Positions 1 through 7,508 of a stretch of DNA of 64,000 nucleotides are shown here, piece after piece. The DNA is from Polaribacter sp. Hel1_33_78 (GTDB taxonomy: Bacteria; Bacteroidota; Bacteroidia; Flavobacteriales; Flavobacteriaceae): assembly GCF_900106075.1 (NCBI RefSeq), contig NZ_LT629794.1, positions 1,034,001 to 1,098,000 on the forward strand, written 5' to 3'. Made by a program: the position numbers and the translations under genes. Below the pieces are notes generated by a model. That model did not search any database and was not told the origin of the DNA. It saw only the letters and a program-made list of their open reading frames with translations. The stretch's first letter is position 1. Each line of letters opens with the position of its first letter.

Positions 1-1263
1 TAAATACAAAGGGTTTTGTGGTCCAGGAACATTCGTAATGGTAACATTAAAGGGTGGTCTGTGAAATTCTTTAATATTGTATCTCGTGTACAAACCTGCA
101 GCTAAATTTGCTAATCCAAAAGGAACTGCATCTGCCATTTTAGAAAGGGCTTTTGCACCAACAGCTTTATGTCTAGATTTACCCATGTTAGTTTGCTCCT
201 GAATATATTCTAAACGTTTAATAGGATCTTTAATGTGCGTAGCAATTTTAACTAACATATTAGAAATCTGATTGTCCATTTTTTGTTTATCTCCTTTTAC
301 ACGAATAGAAATTGGGACATTTGCAACCAAAGGTTGAACTGGTAATTTTTCTTTTTCTTCTAAATATTTTCTGATTCCACCTGCACAAATAGCTAAAATT
401 AAATCGTTAACACTAACGTCCATGATTTTACGCAGCGTATTTATTCTATCAAAAGCTAAAATTGCAGTTCCCCAAGTTCTTCTTGGAGATACAGATTCAT
501 TAAAAATGGTTTTAGGAGTAGAAAAAGAATTTTTATGAATTGACTTTTTACTATTCAATTGACTCTTCATTTTTCCTTTGAGTAAAGAAAATGCAGTTTC
601 ACCAATTAATTTAGGAACTTTTAAAGGATTTTTAAAAAAGCCGTAAGAACTTTTTAGTAATAAACTAATTCCGTCAGGCAGAGGTTCTGGCTCATATGGT
701 CTTGTTGGAGCAGGTTTTTTGTTTTTATCTTCCTTGTTTTTATCAAATAAAATTCCCATAATTCCAACGCCAGAGCTTCCATCAATCATCACGTGATGAA
801 TTTTAGAGACAATAGCAATAGAACCTTTAGGGACTTGTGAAACTTCATCTAAGCCTTCAATAAAACTAATTGACCATAAGGGCCTTCTTAAGTCTAAGGG
901 GCTGCTAAAAATAGCGGAAGTCATTTCTCTTAATGTCTTCCAGTTTGATGGGTCAGGAAGTTTTAATCTATTGATATGTAAATCAATATCAAAATTTGGG
1001 TCATCTACCCAATAAGGGTAGTCTAAATTTAATGGAACATTTAAAAGCCTCTTTCTGAACTTTGGAATTAAATGAAGCTTGGAAGCCACTATTTCTTTAA
1101 AATCATTAAACTCAATAGATCCTTCTACTATTGTTAAAGTTGCAACATGCATTGGGCTTGATGGAGATTCTGCATATAAAAATGTTGCATCTTGCCCAGA
1201 TACTTGCTGAATAGAAACGTCTAGAGCATCTTGTAAAAGATCTTTTATTATCTTTTTGGCCAT
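1..1263 (-). CDS. wax ester synthase/diacylglycerol acyltransferase (WS/DGAT), 3' end outside window
   Basis: I translated this frame directly from the start ATG at 1263 to the window edge, 421 codons with no stop. The family joins a fatty acyl-CoA to a fatty alcohol or diacylglycerol, making storage wax esters or triacylglycerol at the inner membrane. The sequence shows the condensing-enzyme motif HHVMIDG near residue 155 (family HHxxxDG), the N-terminal pattern with FLYAESPSSPMHVATL, and a late segment NVPGPQNP typical of the WS/DGAT C-terminal domain. Full-length members have about 450-480 residues, so only a short tail is missing. It is separated from the upstream tRNA by a terminator-like hairpin, so it probably has its own promoter in 1264-1410. 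The family is clear; the preferred product (wax ester or triglyceride) is not. Confidence 0.88.
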   Translation of the reverse strand, partial: MAKKIIKDLLQDALDVSIQQVSGQDATFLYAESPSSPMHVATLTIVEGSIEFNDFKEIVASKLHLIPKFRKRLLNVPLNLDYPYWVDDPNFDIDLHINRLKLPDPSNWKTLREMTSAIFSSPLDLRRPLWSISFIEGLDEVSQVPKGSIAIVSKIHHVMIDGSSGVGIMGILFDKNKEDKNKKPAPTRPYEPEPLPDGISLLLKSSYGFFKNPLKVPKLIGETAFSLLKGKMKSQLNSKKSIHKNSFSTPKTIFNESVSPRRTWGTAILAFDRINTLRKIMDVSVNDLILAICAGGIRKYLEEKEKLPVQPLVANVPISIRVKGDKQKMDNQISNMLVKIATHIKDPIKRLEYIQEQTNMGKSRHKAVGAKALSKMADAVPFGLANLAAGLYTRYNIKEFHRPPFNVTITNVPGPQNPLYL

Positions 1264-1411
1264 GTATTTTTAAAATTTATGTATTCGAAGTGACAAGAAA
1301 ATTTGATTAAAAAATTTTTGGTTTAAAATTTTCTACACCCTGCAAGATAAAGAAATTTAGTTAGATTTTCTAATCTGAAAGTAGTAGAATTTTAGGGATG
1401 TTTATTTAAAA

Positions 1412-1446
1412 AGAAAGTCTCAAAAAATATTTTTTTGAGACTTTTA
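1412..1446 (-). terminator. hairpin terminator downstream of tRNA-Thr
   Basis: AAAGTCTCAAAAAA pairs with TTTTTTGAGACTTT across a very short loop, with a run of A/T on both sides. It sits just 3' of the tRNA-Thr gene on the minus strand and is the likely end of that transcript. Confidence 0.6.
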
Positions 1447-1453
1447 AAATTTG

Positions 1454-1527
1454 AGCCGATGGAGGGACTCGAACCCACGACCTGCTGATTACAAATCAGC
1501 TGCTCTAGCCAGCTGAGCTACATCGGC
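1454..1527 (-). tRNA. tRNA-Thr (anticodon UGU)
   Basis: On the minus strand the 74-nt gene starts with GCCGATG and ends with CATCGGC plus discriminator T. The D arm (GCTCAGCTGGCTAGAGC), the anticodon arm with stem GCTGA/TCAGC and loop TTTGTAA, and the T arm with GGTTCGAGTCC are all present. The loop gives anticodon TGT, hence threonine. No CCA is encoded, as is usual in Bacteroidota. Confidence 0.95.
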
Positions 1528-1748
1528 GTTTAAATTTGAGAGGGCAAATAAAGAGCAAAAATTGATATATTACAAGATAAAATTGATTTTTTTTTGATAA
1601 AAAAAAGGCTTAACAATTGAAGGTGCAAATTGAAATAATATTTTGCTTATAATATATTTTATCTGACTACTGTTTTCATACAAAGAACATATTAATTATT
1701 AATTAAAAACACACTGGTACATCTTATTAATATATTCAAATGACAAAA

Positions 1749-3050
1749 CTATTGCAACGCTTCTTTATAGGTTTTTAGACAACGTTCTCTTGCAAATTTA
1801 TGTTCGACTATTGGGGTAGGGTAGGTGAGTTCTTGGAAATCAGGAGCCCATTTTTTAATATATTCTAAATTTTTATCAAACTTTTGTATTTGTGTTGTAG
1901 GGTTAAATATTCTAAAATAAGGAGCTGCGTCAACACCGCAACCTGCAACCCATTGCCAGTTTCCAATATTACTAGATTGTTCATAGTCATGTAATTTTTC
2001 GGCGAAATAAGCTTCACCCCATCTCCAATCGATGAGTAAATGTTTGCAAAGGAAACTACCTACTAACATTCTAACTCTATTGTGCATAAAGCCAGTTTTA
2101 TTAAGTTCCCTCATGCCTGCATCAACCAAAGGATAACCAGTTTCTCCTTTACACCAAGCATCAAAATTCTTTTCATTATTTATCCATAAAATCCTATCAT
2201 ATTTAGGCTTAAAACTATCTTTATTAGTCTGCGGAAAATGCCATAAGATTTGCATGAAAAATTCACGCCAAATTAATTCTTTTAAAAAAGTGATGTTGTT
2301 GCTTTTCGATCCCTTATCAACCATTTTACGCACACTTACAGTTCCAAAGCGCAAATGAGTTCCTAATCTTGATGTACTGTTTTTTGCAGGGTAGTTTCTT
2401 GTTTCTTCGTACGCATCAATAAGTTTGGTTGAAACTTTAAATGATTCAACTTTTATAGCAGATTCTGTAAAACCAACTTCTTCTAACGTTAAAAACGGAT
2501 GATTTTTATTTTGGATAAAATTTTCTAAATTTTCTTCCGACGGGAAAAACTGAATCCCTTTAAAATGAAAAGCTTCTAGCCATTTTTTCGAATAGGGAGT
2601 ATATACTTTATAAGGTGTTCCGTCTTTTTTTACAATTTCATTCCTTTCAAAAATTACTTGATCTTTATACGTTTTAAATTGTATGTTTTCAGATGCTAGA
2701 AAATCTTTTATTTCTAAATCTCTTTTATTGGCATAAGGTTCATAATCATGATTGGTGAAAACGGTGTCAATGTTATATTTTTCTAATAAAGAATTATAAA
2801 CTTCTATGGGTTTTCCGTGATATATAGCTAACGAACTGCCTATTGCTGTAAGTTGATTGTTGATGTGTTCTAATTGTTGATGAATAAACGAAACACGAGC
2901 ATCATCTTTTGGAAGTTTATTGAGAATTTCTTCATCAAAAATAAAAAGAGGTAAGACTTTTTTATCCGATTTTAAAGCATGTAGTAACCCACAATTATCA
3001 TCTAAACGTAAGTCTCTTCTAAACCAAAAAATATGTATTGATAATTTCAT
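1749..3050 (-). CDS. phrB: deoxyribodipyrimidine photolyase (class I CPD type)
   Basis: A 433-residue flavoprotein that uses blue light to split cyclobutane pyrimidine dimers in DNA. The N-terminal Rossmann-like antenna domain starts with the hallmark FWFRRDLRLDDN (residues 8-19). The C-terminal helical FAD domain has RLGTHLRFG, ELIWREFFMQ, the GYPLVDAGMREL region and the canonical flavin-site stretch with SNIGNWQWVAGCG followed by APYFRIFNP around residues 355-385. Length and motifs match ordinary class I enzymes, and the proximal tryptophan of the electron-transfer chain (in WQW) is present. It is the last gene of the light-stress cluster, separated from the SRPBCC gene by about 90 bases. 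Of the four photolyase-family genes in the cluster, this is the most conventional repair enzyme. The symbol follows the E. coli gene. Confidence 0.93.
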   Translation of the reverse strand: MKLSIHIFWFRRDLRLDDNCGLLHALKSDKKVLPLFIFDEEILNKLPKDDARVSFIHQQLEHINNQLTAIGSSLAIYHGKPIEVYNSLLEKYNIDTVFTNHDYEPYANKRDLEIKDFLASENIQFKTYKDQVIFERNEIVKKDGTPYKVYTPYSKKWLEAFHFKGIQFFPSEENLENFIQNKNHPFLTLEEVGFTESAIKVESFKVSTKLIDAYEETRNYPAKNSTSRLGTHLRFGTVSVRKMVDKGSKSNNITFLKELIWREFFMQILWHFPQTNKDSFKPKYDRILWINNEKNFDAWCKGETGYPLVDAGMRELNKTGFMHNRVRMLVGSFLCKHLLIDWRWGEAYFAEKLHDYEQSSNIGNWQWVAGCGVDAAPYFRIFNPTTQIQKFDKNLEYIKKWAPDFQELTYPTPIVEHKFARERCLKTYKEALQ

Positions 3051-3140
3051 AAATGTAAAAAAGGTGTAAAATTTTAAATGTAAGAATTAATGAAAAATAA
3101 TAGTTTTTAACTCTTAATACATTTTAATCCGTTTCAGTCT

Positions 3141-3605
3141 TTATTTGTATTCACCAAAAAGTTCAATCAATTTTGTTTGTCTGTAAGCAAAAATTTCTTC
3201 TAATTTTGGTTTTACCAATATGGGATGTAACATTTGTCCTAAAATTCCTAAAGGCACTTTGTAGTCAATTATATCTTCCATTTCTACACCGCCATCGATT
3301 TCATTAATAAAATGCTTATGATGCCATAGTGCATATGGTCCATACATTTGTTCATCTACAAAATACTTCTTATTTTCTACGTGTGTAATTTCAGAAACCC
3401 ATTTTGTTTTAATCCCCAAAAGAGGTGTTACTATATATTGAATAATTTGTCCTGTATATAAAGGTTTGTTTATCTTAGAAATAATGTTAAAACTCATATA
3501 ATCTGGGGTGATTATTTTTAAGTTTTTTGGATTTGATAAAAAATTCCAAGCTTCGTCTAAAGAAATTGGTAGTTTTTGTTTTTTATGAAGTGTGTAGATT
3601 TTCAT
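3141..3605 (-). CDS. SRPBCC-fold (START/polyketide-cyclase-like) protein
   Basis: A 154-residue cytosolic protein of the SRPBCC superfamily, small helix-grip proteins that bind hydrophobic ligands. The N-terminal block (LPISLDEAWNFLSNPKNLKII) and the later segments with WVSEITHVE and GPYALWHHKHF follow the pattern of the cyclase/dehydrase-like branch. I see no catalytic residues that would define a reaction. The gene is 1 base from tspO and probably co-transcribed with it. Homologues commonly sit in flavobacterial photolyase clusters beside SDR/DUF2867 and tspO genes, so a part in light or pigment stress is likely but unproven. Confidence 0.8.
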   Translation of the reverse strand: MKIYTLHKKQKLPISLDEAWNFLSNPKNLKIITPDYMSFNIISKINKPLYTGQIIQYIVTPLLGIKTKWVSEITHVENKKYFVDEQMYGPYALWHHKHFINEIDGGVEMEDIIDYKVPLGILGQMLHPILVKPKLEEIFAYRQTKLIELFGEYK

Positions 3606-3606
3606 C

Positions 3607-4068
3607 TTAATTATGAATTAGAATATAAAGGTTTAATGAAGTTGCAATGCACAGCCAAATCATATAGGGTAGCAATAAAAATTTATAGTAGCTGGTATTC
3701 TTACTCAATTTAAAGAAATAATAAAATATCAGTGATGTTAACAACACAATTGTTATCAAACCAAATAATACGAGTCGCTGATTAAAGAAAGTGTAGTTCC
3801 AACTAACGTTTAAAATAAACTGCACGAGAAATACGAATATCAATTTTGAGCGGTAATCTTTTGTAAAAAGTTTTCCTAGATAAAGGGAAAAACAGATCAT
3901 TATAGAGGTCCATGCAACTCCAAAAACCCAACCTGGAGGTGTCCAGCTAGCTTGATTTAAGTTCGTGTACCAATCTGTCATTGGGCCGTTATTCATTAAC
4001 CAGCTGCCAATGGCTAACCCTCCAAAATTAAGTATTAAAAAGAGAAAGGTTAATTTAACTTGTTTCAT
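3607..4068 (-). CDS. tspO: TspO/MBR family tryptophan-rich sensory membrane protein
   Basis: A 153-residue membrane protein with five predicted helices, the normal TspO length. TspO proteins bind tetrapyrroles and are tied to light and oxygen responses in bacteria. Visible family features are the Trp/Pro-rich loop after helix 1 (WTPPGWVFGVAWTSIM, about residues 42-57) and the VSWNYTFF segment of helix 3 (about residues 89-96). Its ATG overlaps the stop of the upstream 57-residue gene (ATGA), so translation is probably coupled. Location among photolyases fits a porphyrin or singlet-oxygen related role, which is inference. Confidence 0.92.
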   Translation of the reverse strand: MKQVKLTFLFLILNFGGLAIGSWLMNNGPMTDWYTNLNQASWTPPGWVFGVAWTSIMICFSLYLGKLFTKDYRSKLIFVFLVQFILNVSWNYTFFNQRLVLFGLITIVLLTSLIFYYFFKLSKNTSYYKFLLLPYMIWLCIATSLNLYILIHN

Positions 4069-4238
4069 TTTTTTGATTGAATTTGTTCTATCTTTTTTAG
4101 AACATTGTCTGCTTCTAAATACTTTTTGTCGCTATCCGTTCTATTAATGGATTGTAATTTATACGCTTCTTCCATTATCTTTTTGTAAGATTCTTGTAAT
4201 TTTTCTAATTCACTTTTCTTTTTAAATAAACCAAACAT
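4065..4238 (-). CDS. Lacal_2735-family small protein
   Basis: A 57-residue protein read directly from the sequence. It begins MFGLFKKKSELEKLQESY and continues as a highly charged helical, coiled-coil-like chain that includes KIMEEAYKLQSINRTDSDKK. This pattern matches the small flavobacterial Lacal_2735 family, whose function is unknown. It ends with TGA overlapping the ATG of tspO and begins 5 bases after the glutathione peroxidase stop, so it sits inside a tight operon. The short hydrophobic N-terminus followed by a charged helix could mean peripheral membrane attachment, but nothing here proves that. Confidence 0.85.
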   Translation of the reverse strand: MFGLFKKKSELEKLQESYKKIMEEAYKLQSINRTDSDKKYLEADNVLKKIEQIQSKK

Positions 4239-4243
4239 AAAAT

Positions 4244-4717
4244 TTATGAATTTAAGTGTTTTGTAATTTTTGAATTTAAAGGCTTTGTGATTGAAAAATA
4301 ATAATCAATCAGTTGTCCATCTGGAGAAACTAAATATTTTTGAAAGTTCCATTTTACAGAAGAACTTTTTTTAGAATTCAATTTTTTTGATGTTAGCCAT
4401 TGATATAAAGGATGTTGGTTGGTGCCCTTTACCTCAATTTTTTCAGTAATTAAAAAAGAAACTCCGTAATTGACTTCACAGAATTCTTTTATTTCTGATG
4501 ACGATCCTGGTTCTTGACTTCCAAACTGATTGCAAGGAACTCCTATAACAACTAAATTGTCTTTATAGGTATTTTGTAATTCCTCTAAACCTTTGTATTG
4601 AGGGGTAAAACCACATTTAGAGGCTACATTTACAAAAAGGATAAATTTTCCTTCAAAATCTGATAAAAGTATAGGTTTATTCTGGAGACTTTTCATCTCT
4701 ATATCATAAAAATTCAT
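4244..4717 (-). CDS. glutathione peroxidase-family thiol peroxidase
   Basis: A 157-residue member of the GPx family that reduces hydrogen peroxide and lipid hydroperoxides. The peroxidatic residue is a cysteine, not selenocysteine (VASKCGFTPQY, Cys35). The catalytic partners are visible as Gln in NQFGSQEPG and Trp-Asn in VKWNFQKYLV. Bacterial enzymes of this type usually take electrons from thioredoxin rather than glutathione, so the family name does not settle the reductant. Cytosolic, with no signal peptide. It lies between the SDR gene and the Lacal_2735 gene on the same strand with very short gaps, consistent with a photo-oxidative stress operon. Confidence 0.93.
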   Translation of the reverse strand: MNFYDIEMKSLQNKPILLSDFEGKFILFVNVASKCGFTPQYKGLEELQNTYKDNLVVIGVPCNQFGSQEPGSSSEIKEFCEVNYGVSFLITEKIEVKGTNQHPLYQWLTSKKLNSKKSSSVKWNFQKYLVSPDGQLIDYYFSITKPLNSKITKHLNS

Positions 4718-4732
4718 TTTGATGAGGTTTAA

Positions 4733-5416
4733 TTAAATTTTAAAACTAACAATTCCGCAGTCTAATTCAAAAATCTGACCTGAAATCGAACTTGCTTTTT
4801 CAGAGATTAAAAAAGCAGCTAAGTCAGCAACTTCTTTTGGATCTAAATATTTTTTTAAAGGGTGACGTTCTGTAATGTTTTCTATCATTCGTTCATTACG
4901 CAATAGTTTAGAGGCTAATTCTGTATCCGTCACAGTTGGTGCAATTGCATTTACACGAATTAAAGGAGCCAATTCTGCGCCTAAAGACTTTGTTAAACCT
5001 TCTACTGCTGATTTCGCAGCAGCTACACTTGCATGAAAAGGCATTCCTAGTTTTGCAGCAACCGTGCTAAATAGTAAAATAGAAGGCTTACTTCCATTCT
5101 TCAATAAGGGTAAATAATATTGTATAGCCTTTACTGCACCAATGACATTAATTTCAAAATCGTTTCTAAAATCTTCTAATTTTAGGCGTGAAATTGGTTT
5201 TAAATTTATACTTCCAGGGCAATAGATTAGAGAATCTATAGCCTCAATTTCCGGCAGATCATCCGAAAGGATATCACAAGAAAAGTGAGTAAGGTTAGTA
5301 TGGGAAAGCAAAGGAGCTGATCTACTTATATTTATTACTAAATTTTCATCAACTAAAGATTTGATAATTGCATTTCCAATTCCTTTGCTTCCTCCGATAA
5401 CTAAAATTTTTTTCAT
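4733..5416 (-). CDS. short-chain dehydrogenase/reductase (SDR)
   Basis: A 227-residue Rossmann-fold oxidoreductase. The N-terminal GGSKGIGNAI is the TGxxxGIG-type cofactor site. The usual YxxxK is replaced: the catalytic-region stretch reads FSTVAAKLGMPFHASVAAAKSA, so the serine/threonine and lysine remain but the active-site tyrosine position holds another residue. APTVTDTELA follows the lysine as in classical SDRs. The lost tyrosine suggests altered chemistry or a non-catalytic role. Related SDRs often lie next to photolyases in flavobacteria. Substrate unknown. Confidence 0.85.
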   Translation of the reverse strand: MKKILVIGGSKGIGNAIIKSLVDENLVINISRSAPLLSHTNLTHFSCDILSDDLPEIEAIDSLIYCPGSINLKPISRLKLEDFRNDFEINVIGAVKAIQYYLPLLKNGSKPSILLFSTVAAKLGMPFHASVAAAKSAVEGLTKSLGAELAPLIRVNAIAPTVTDTELASKLLRNERMIENITERHPLKKYLDPKEVADLAAFLISEKASSISGQIFELDCGIVSFKI

Positions 5417-5421
5417 ACTTT

Positions 5422-5637
5422 TTAACGTCTTCCTTTCAAGCGCTTTTCAATTTTTTGTTTAACAGCTGTTAAGCGCTTCATTTGATCCATTATCTCTGGA
5501 TCTTTCTCTAATTTGTATACTTCATTAAGCTCTAGTATTAAAGCTTTTACCTCTCTTGAGGCCAATATTCTATCGCTTGTAGTTTTAAATGAAAATTTTC
5601 TATTCTCAAATTCTAAAGCTCTTTCTAATACATCCAT
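5422..5637 (-). CDS. small conserved protein, paralogue A of a tandem pair
   Basis: A 71-residue soluble, highly charged and mostly helical protein. It is clearly homologous over its whole length to the product at 5716-5940: both begin MD, share ALEFE.RK, TTSDRI.A.RE.K.LIL.LNE.YK and end in KRL...KQ.IEKRLKG. I do not recognise a named family or active site. The run of Arg/Lys near the C-terminus would fit nucleic-acid or ribosome contact, which is speculation. It starts 5 bases after the SDR gene on the transcript's downstream side, inside the folE-photolyase operon. Confidence 0.75.
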   Translation of the reverse strand: MDVLERALEFENRKFSFKTTSDRILASREVKALILELNEVYKLEKDPEIMDQMKRLTAVKQKIEKRLKGRR

Positions 5638-5715
5638 TACTTGTTTCTCTGTTTTATTCTATATTTTTTCGAATATAAATATAAAAGTTAGAAAAGCAAG
5701 AAAAATCTGAACTTA

Positions 5716-5940
5716 TTATGCAGTTAACGGTTTACCTTTTAAACGTTTTTCAATTCTTTGCTTAATTGTGGTTAAACGTTTCATAATATCCATAATCTTT
5801 GAATCTTTATTTTCTTTATATATTTCATTTAGACTTAAGATTAAAGATTTAGCTTCTCTAGCGGCCATGATGCGATCACTAGTTGTTGGAAATCTCATTT
5901 TCCTTGTTTCAAATTCTAATGCTTTGTGTATTAAATCCAT
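5716..5940 (-). CDS. small conserved protein, paralogue B of a tandem pair
   Basis: A 74-residue charged helical protein, paralogue of the 71-residue product at 5422-5637 with about 60 per cent identity by eye. The conserved core is TTSDRIMAAREAKSLIL followed by a KRLTTIKQRIEKRLKGK tail. It starts 3 bases after the folE stop, so it is co-transcribed with folE. The tandem arrangement points to a local duplication that has been kept. No recognised domain and no signal peptide. Confidence 0.75.
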   Translation of the reverse strand: MDLIHKALEFETRKMRFPTTSDRIMAAREAKSLILSLNEIYKENKDSKIMDIMKRLTTIKQRIEKRLKGKPLTA

Positions 5941-5943
5941 AAA

Positions 5944-6642
5944 TTAATAATTTAAAGTGTTTTGCAATTCTACTATTTTTGATTGATTTTCAAATTTACC
6001 TCCAAAATAGGAAGTTGTCGTAGAAGATGAATCGTCCTCTACGCCTCTTGAAGAGACGCATAGATGCTTGGCATCTATAATTACCGCCACGTCATCTGTT
6101 TTTAAAATAGTTTTTAATTCTGTTGCAATTTGATTTGTTAATCTTTCTTGTACTTGGGGCCTTTTCGCATAATATTGTACGATTCTATTTATTTTTGATA
6201 AACCAATAACTTTTCCTGAAGAAATGTAAGCAACATGAGCTTTACCTATTATAGGTACAAAATGATGTTCACAATTAGAATAGAAAGTAATATTCTTTTC
6301 AACTAACATTTGATTGTATTGATATTTATTATCAAACAATGCAACTTTTGGTTTGTTAGCTGGATTTAAACCAGAAAATATTTCATCAATATACATCTTG
6401 GCAACCCTTTTAGGAGTTCCTTTTAAAGAATCATCGGTTAAATCCAAACCCATCACATCCATTATTTCTTCAAATAATAGAGCTATTCTTTCTTTTTTCT
6501 CATGATCAGAGAGCTTAAAAGCATCAGCTTTCATTGGAGTATGTAAACCTGTAAATAAATGAGCATCTCCCACTTCTTCAAATGAGTATCCATTTAATTT
6601 TTCTGATATTTCTGTCTGTTTTAATCCTACTTGTGTAATCAT
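5944..6642 (-). CDS. folE: GTP cyclohydrolase I
   Basis: A 232-residue enzyme that converts GTP to 7,8-dihydroneopterin triphosphate, the first step of folate and tetrahydropterin synthesis. The zinc-site motif CEHHFVPIIGKAHVAY (about residues 122-137) is intact, and the later HLCVSSRGVEDDSSSTTTSYFGG carries the second zinc-binding Cys and the catalytic loop. Length is typical. In this neighbourhood it may supply the pterin or folate antenna cofactor (MTHF or lumazine-like) used by photolyases and cryptochromes, which is inference from context. A 58-base gap separates it from the TIGR03643 gene. Confidence 0.96.
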   Translation of the reverse strand: MITQVGLKQTEISEKLNGYSFEEVGDAHLFTGLHTPMKADAFKLSDHEKKERIALLFEEIMDVMGLDLTDDSLKGTPKRVAKMYIDEIFSGLNPANKPKVALFDNKYQYNQMLVEKNITFYSNCEHHFVPIIGKAHVAYISSGKVIGLSKINRIVQYYAKRPQVQERLTNQIATELKTILKTDDVAVIIDAKHLCVSSRGVEDDSSSTTTSYFGGKFENQSKIVELQNTLNY

Positions 6643-6700
6643 TTTTTGTCTTTTTTATTTGCTGTGTTTAAGCACTCAAACCTTAAACCAAAGCACGTTG

Positions 6701-6967
6701 TTATCTTTTCGCTATTGAGTTATTTGATATTGATCTTTGTCTTGTACATTTAAATCTTCCCTCTGCAAATGTTCTTAATTTTTCATGTTTTGTGTTTCTG
6801 CCTTGAACTCTTTTTCTCCACATTTTGAAACTTTTAAGTTTCATTTCTTTGCGCATTAAATTAATAACTTCTTGCTCTTTCAATCCAAATTGGAATTCGA
6901 TTGCTTCAAAAGTAGTTCTATCTTCCCAAGCCATTTCAATAATCCGATCAGTTGTTGTGCTATCCAT
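6701..6967 (-). CDS. TIGR03643-family protein
   Basis: An 88-residue protein with the family signature DRIIEMAWEDRTTFEAIEFQ near the N-terminus, then FGLKEQEVINLMR and MKLKSFKMWRKRVQGR. The predicted structure resembles a helix-turn-helix, and homologues are repeatedly found next to cryptochrome-DASH and photolyase genes in marine bacteria. Function is unknown. A small DNA-binding or structural partner of the photolyases is plausible. It starts 8 bases downstream of the 147-residue gene and shares its promoter. Confidence 0.82.
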   Translation of the reverse strand: MDSTTTDRIIEMAWEDRTTFEAIEFQFGLKEQEVINLMRKEMKLKSFKMWRKRVQGRNTKHEKLRTFAEGRFKCTRQRSISNNSIAKR

Positions 6968-6975
6968 ATTTGTTA

Positions 6976-7419
6976 TTAAAAAGTTGAATTAGTAGAACTA
7001 TAGAATTCATAGTTTGAAGTATTTTCTATCTTCATTTCTATTATTTTATCAATAAACTTTTTGTTTTCTTTCAATAATTTGTTATTTTTAAAACGAACAA
7101 AATTTCCACAAGCATGTATGCTTAGACCAGCAGTTTTGTAAGTATGCAATTGGTAAAAAGGAATTGCCCAGCTAAAGTTTTTCAATCCTTTAGTTATATG
7201 AATTATAATTCCTTTTTCACGTATCTCTATGTTACCATAGTTTATGTCAGAAACAGCATTCATATACTTTGTAAAACCTGGACTGACCTCCTCTATGATC
7301 ATTCTTTTTGAGCCTACGCCTCCCATTTTTATGGCTTGTAAGAAAGAATAAGATTTGCCAAGTAAATCATTAAAAATCTCTTTTGCTTCTTGATTTCGAT
7401 ATGTTGTATTGTAAATCAT
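6976..7419 (-). CDS. conserved hypothetical protein of the photolyase cluster
   Basis: A 147-residue cytosolic protein without a recognised domain or membrane segment. It has a mixed alpha/beta look, with INYGNIEIREKGIIIHIT and FSWAIPFYQLHTYKTAGLSI as probable strands, and one HACG motif. It is the first gene after the promoter at 7428-7470, which carries the same dyad as the main light-cluster promoter at 14020-14063. So whatever regulates the upstream photolyase operon probably also controls this gene, TIGR03643 and folE. Confidence 0.7.
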   Translation of the reverse strand: MIYNTTYRNQEAKEIFNDLLGKSYSFLQAIKMGGVGSKRMIIEEVSPGFTKYMNAVSDINYGNIEIREKGIIIHITKGLKNFSWAIPFYQLHTYKTAGLSIHACGNFVRFKNNKLLKENKKFIDKIIEMKIENTSNYEFYSSTNSTF

Positions 7420-7427
7420 AACTACAT

Positions 7428-7470
7428 CAAATATATTAATGTTTAACCATATTTAGATATGCTTAAACAA
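7428..7470 (-). promoter_or_regulatory. promoter with -7 box and 32-bp dyad operator
   Basis: On the minus strand a TATATTTG -7 box (7428-7435, Bacteroidota consensus TAnnTTTG) lies immediately downstream of an inverted repeat: ATGTTTAA at 7439-7446, 16 bases, TTAAACAA at 7463-7470 as read on the plus strand. The same dyad with the same 16-base spacing and nearly the same distance to the -7 box occurs at 14032-14063. It precedes the 147-residue gene, TIGR03643 and probably folE. Confidence 0.6.
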
Positions 7471-7508
7471 AAATTAACATAATATTATAATTTACTAAAG
7501 GGAGGTTG

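Noticed and set aside
6665..6688. Third copy of the light-cluster dyad upstream of folE
   Set aside because: TGTTTAA and TTAAAC are separated by 11 bases instead of 16 and there is no TAnnTTTG box nearby, so I do not count it.
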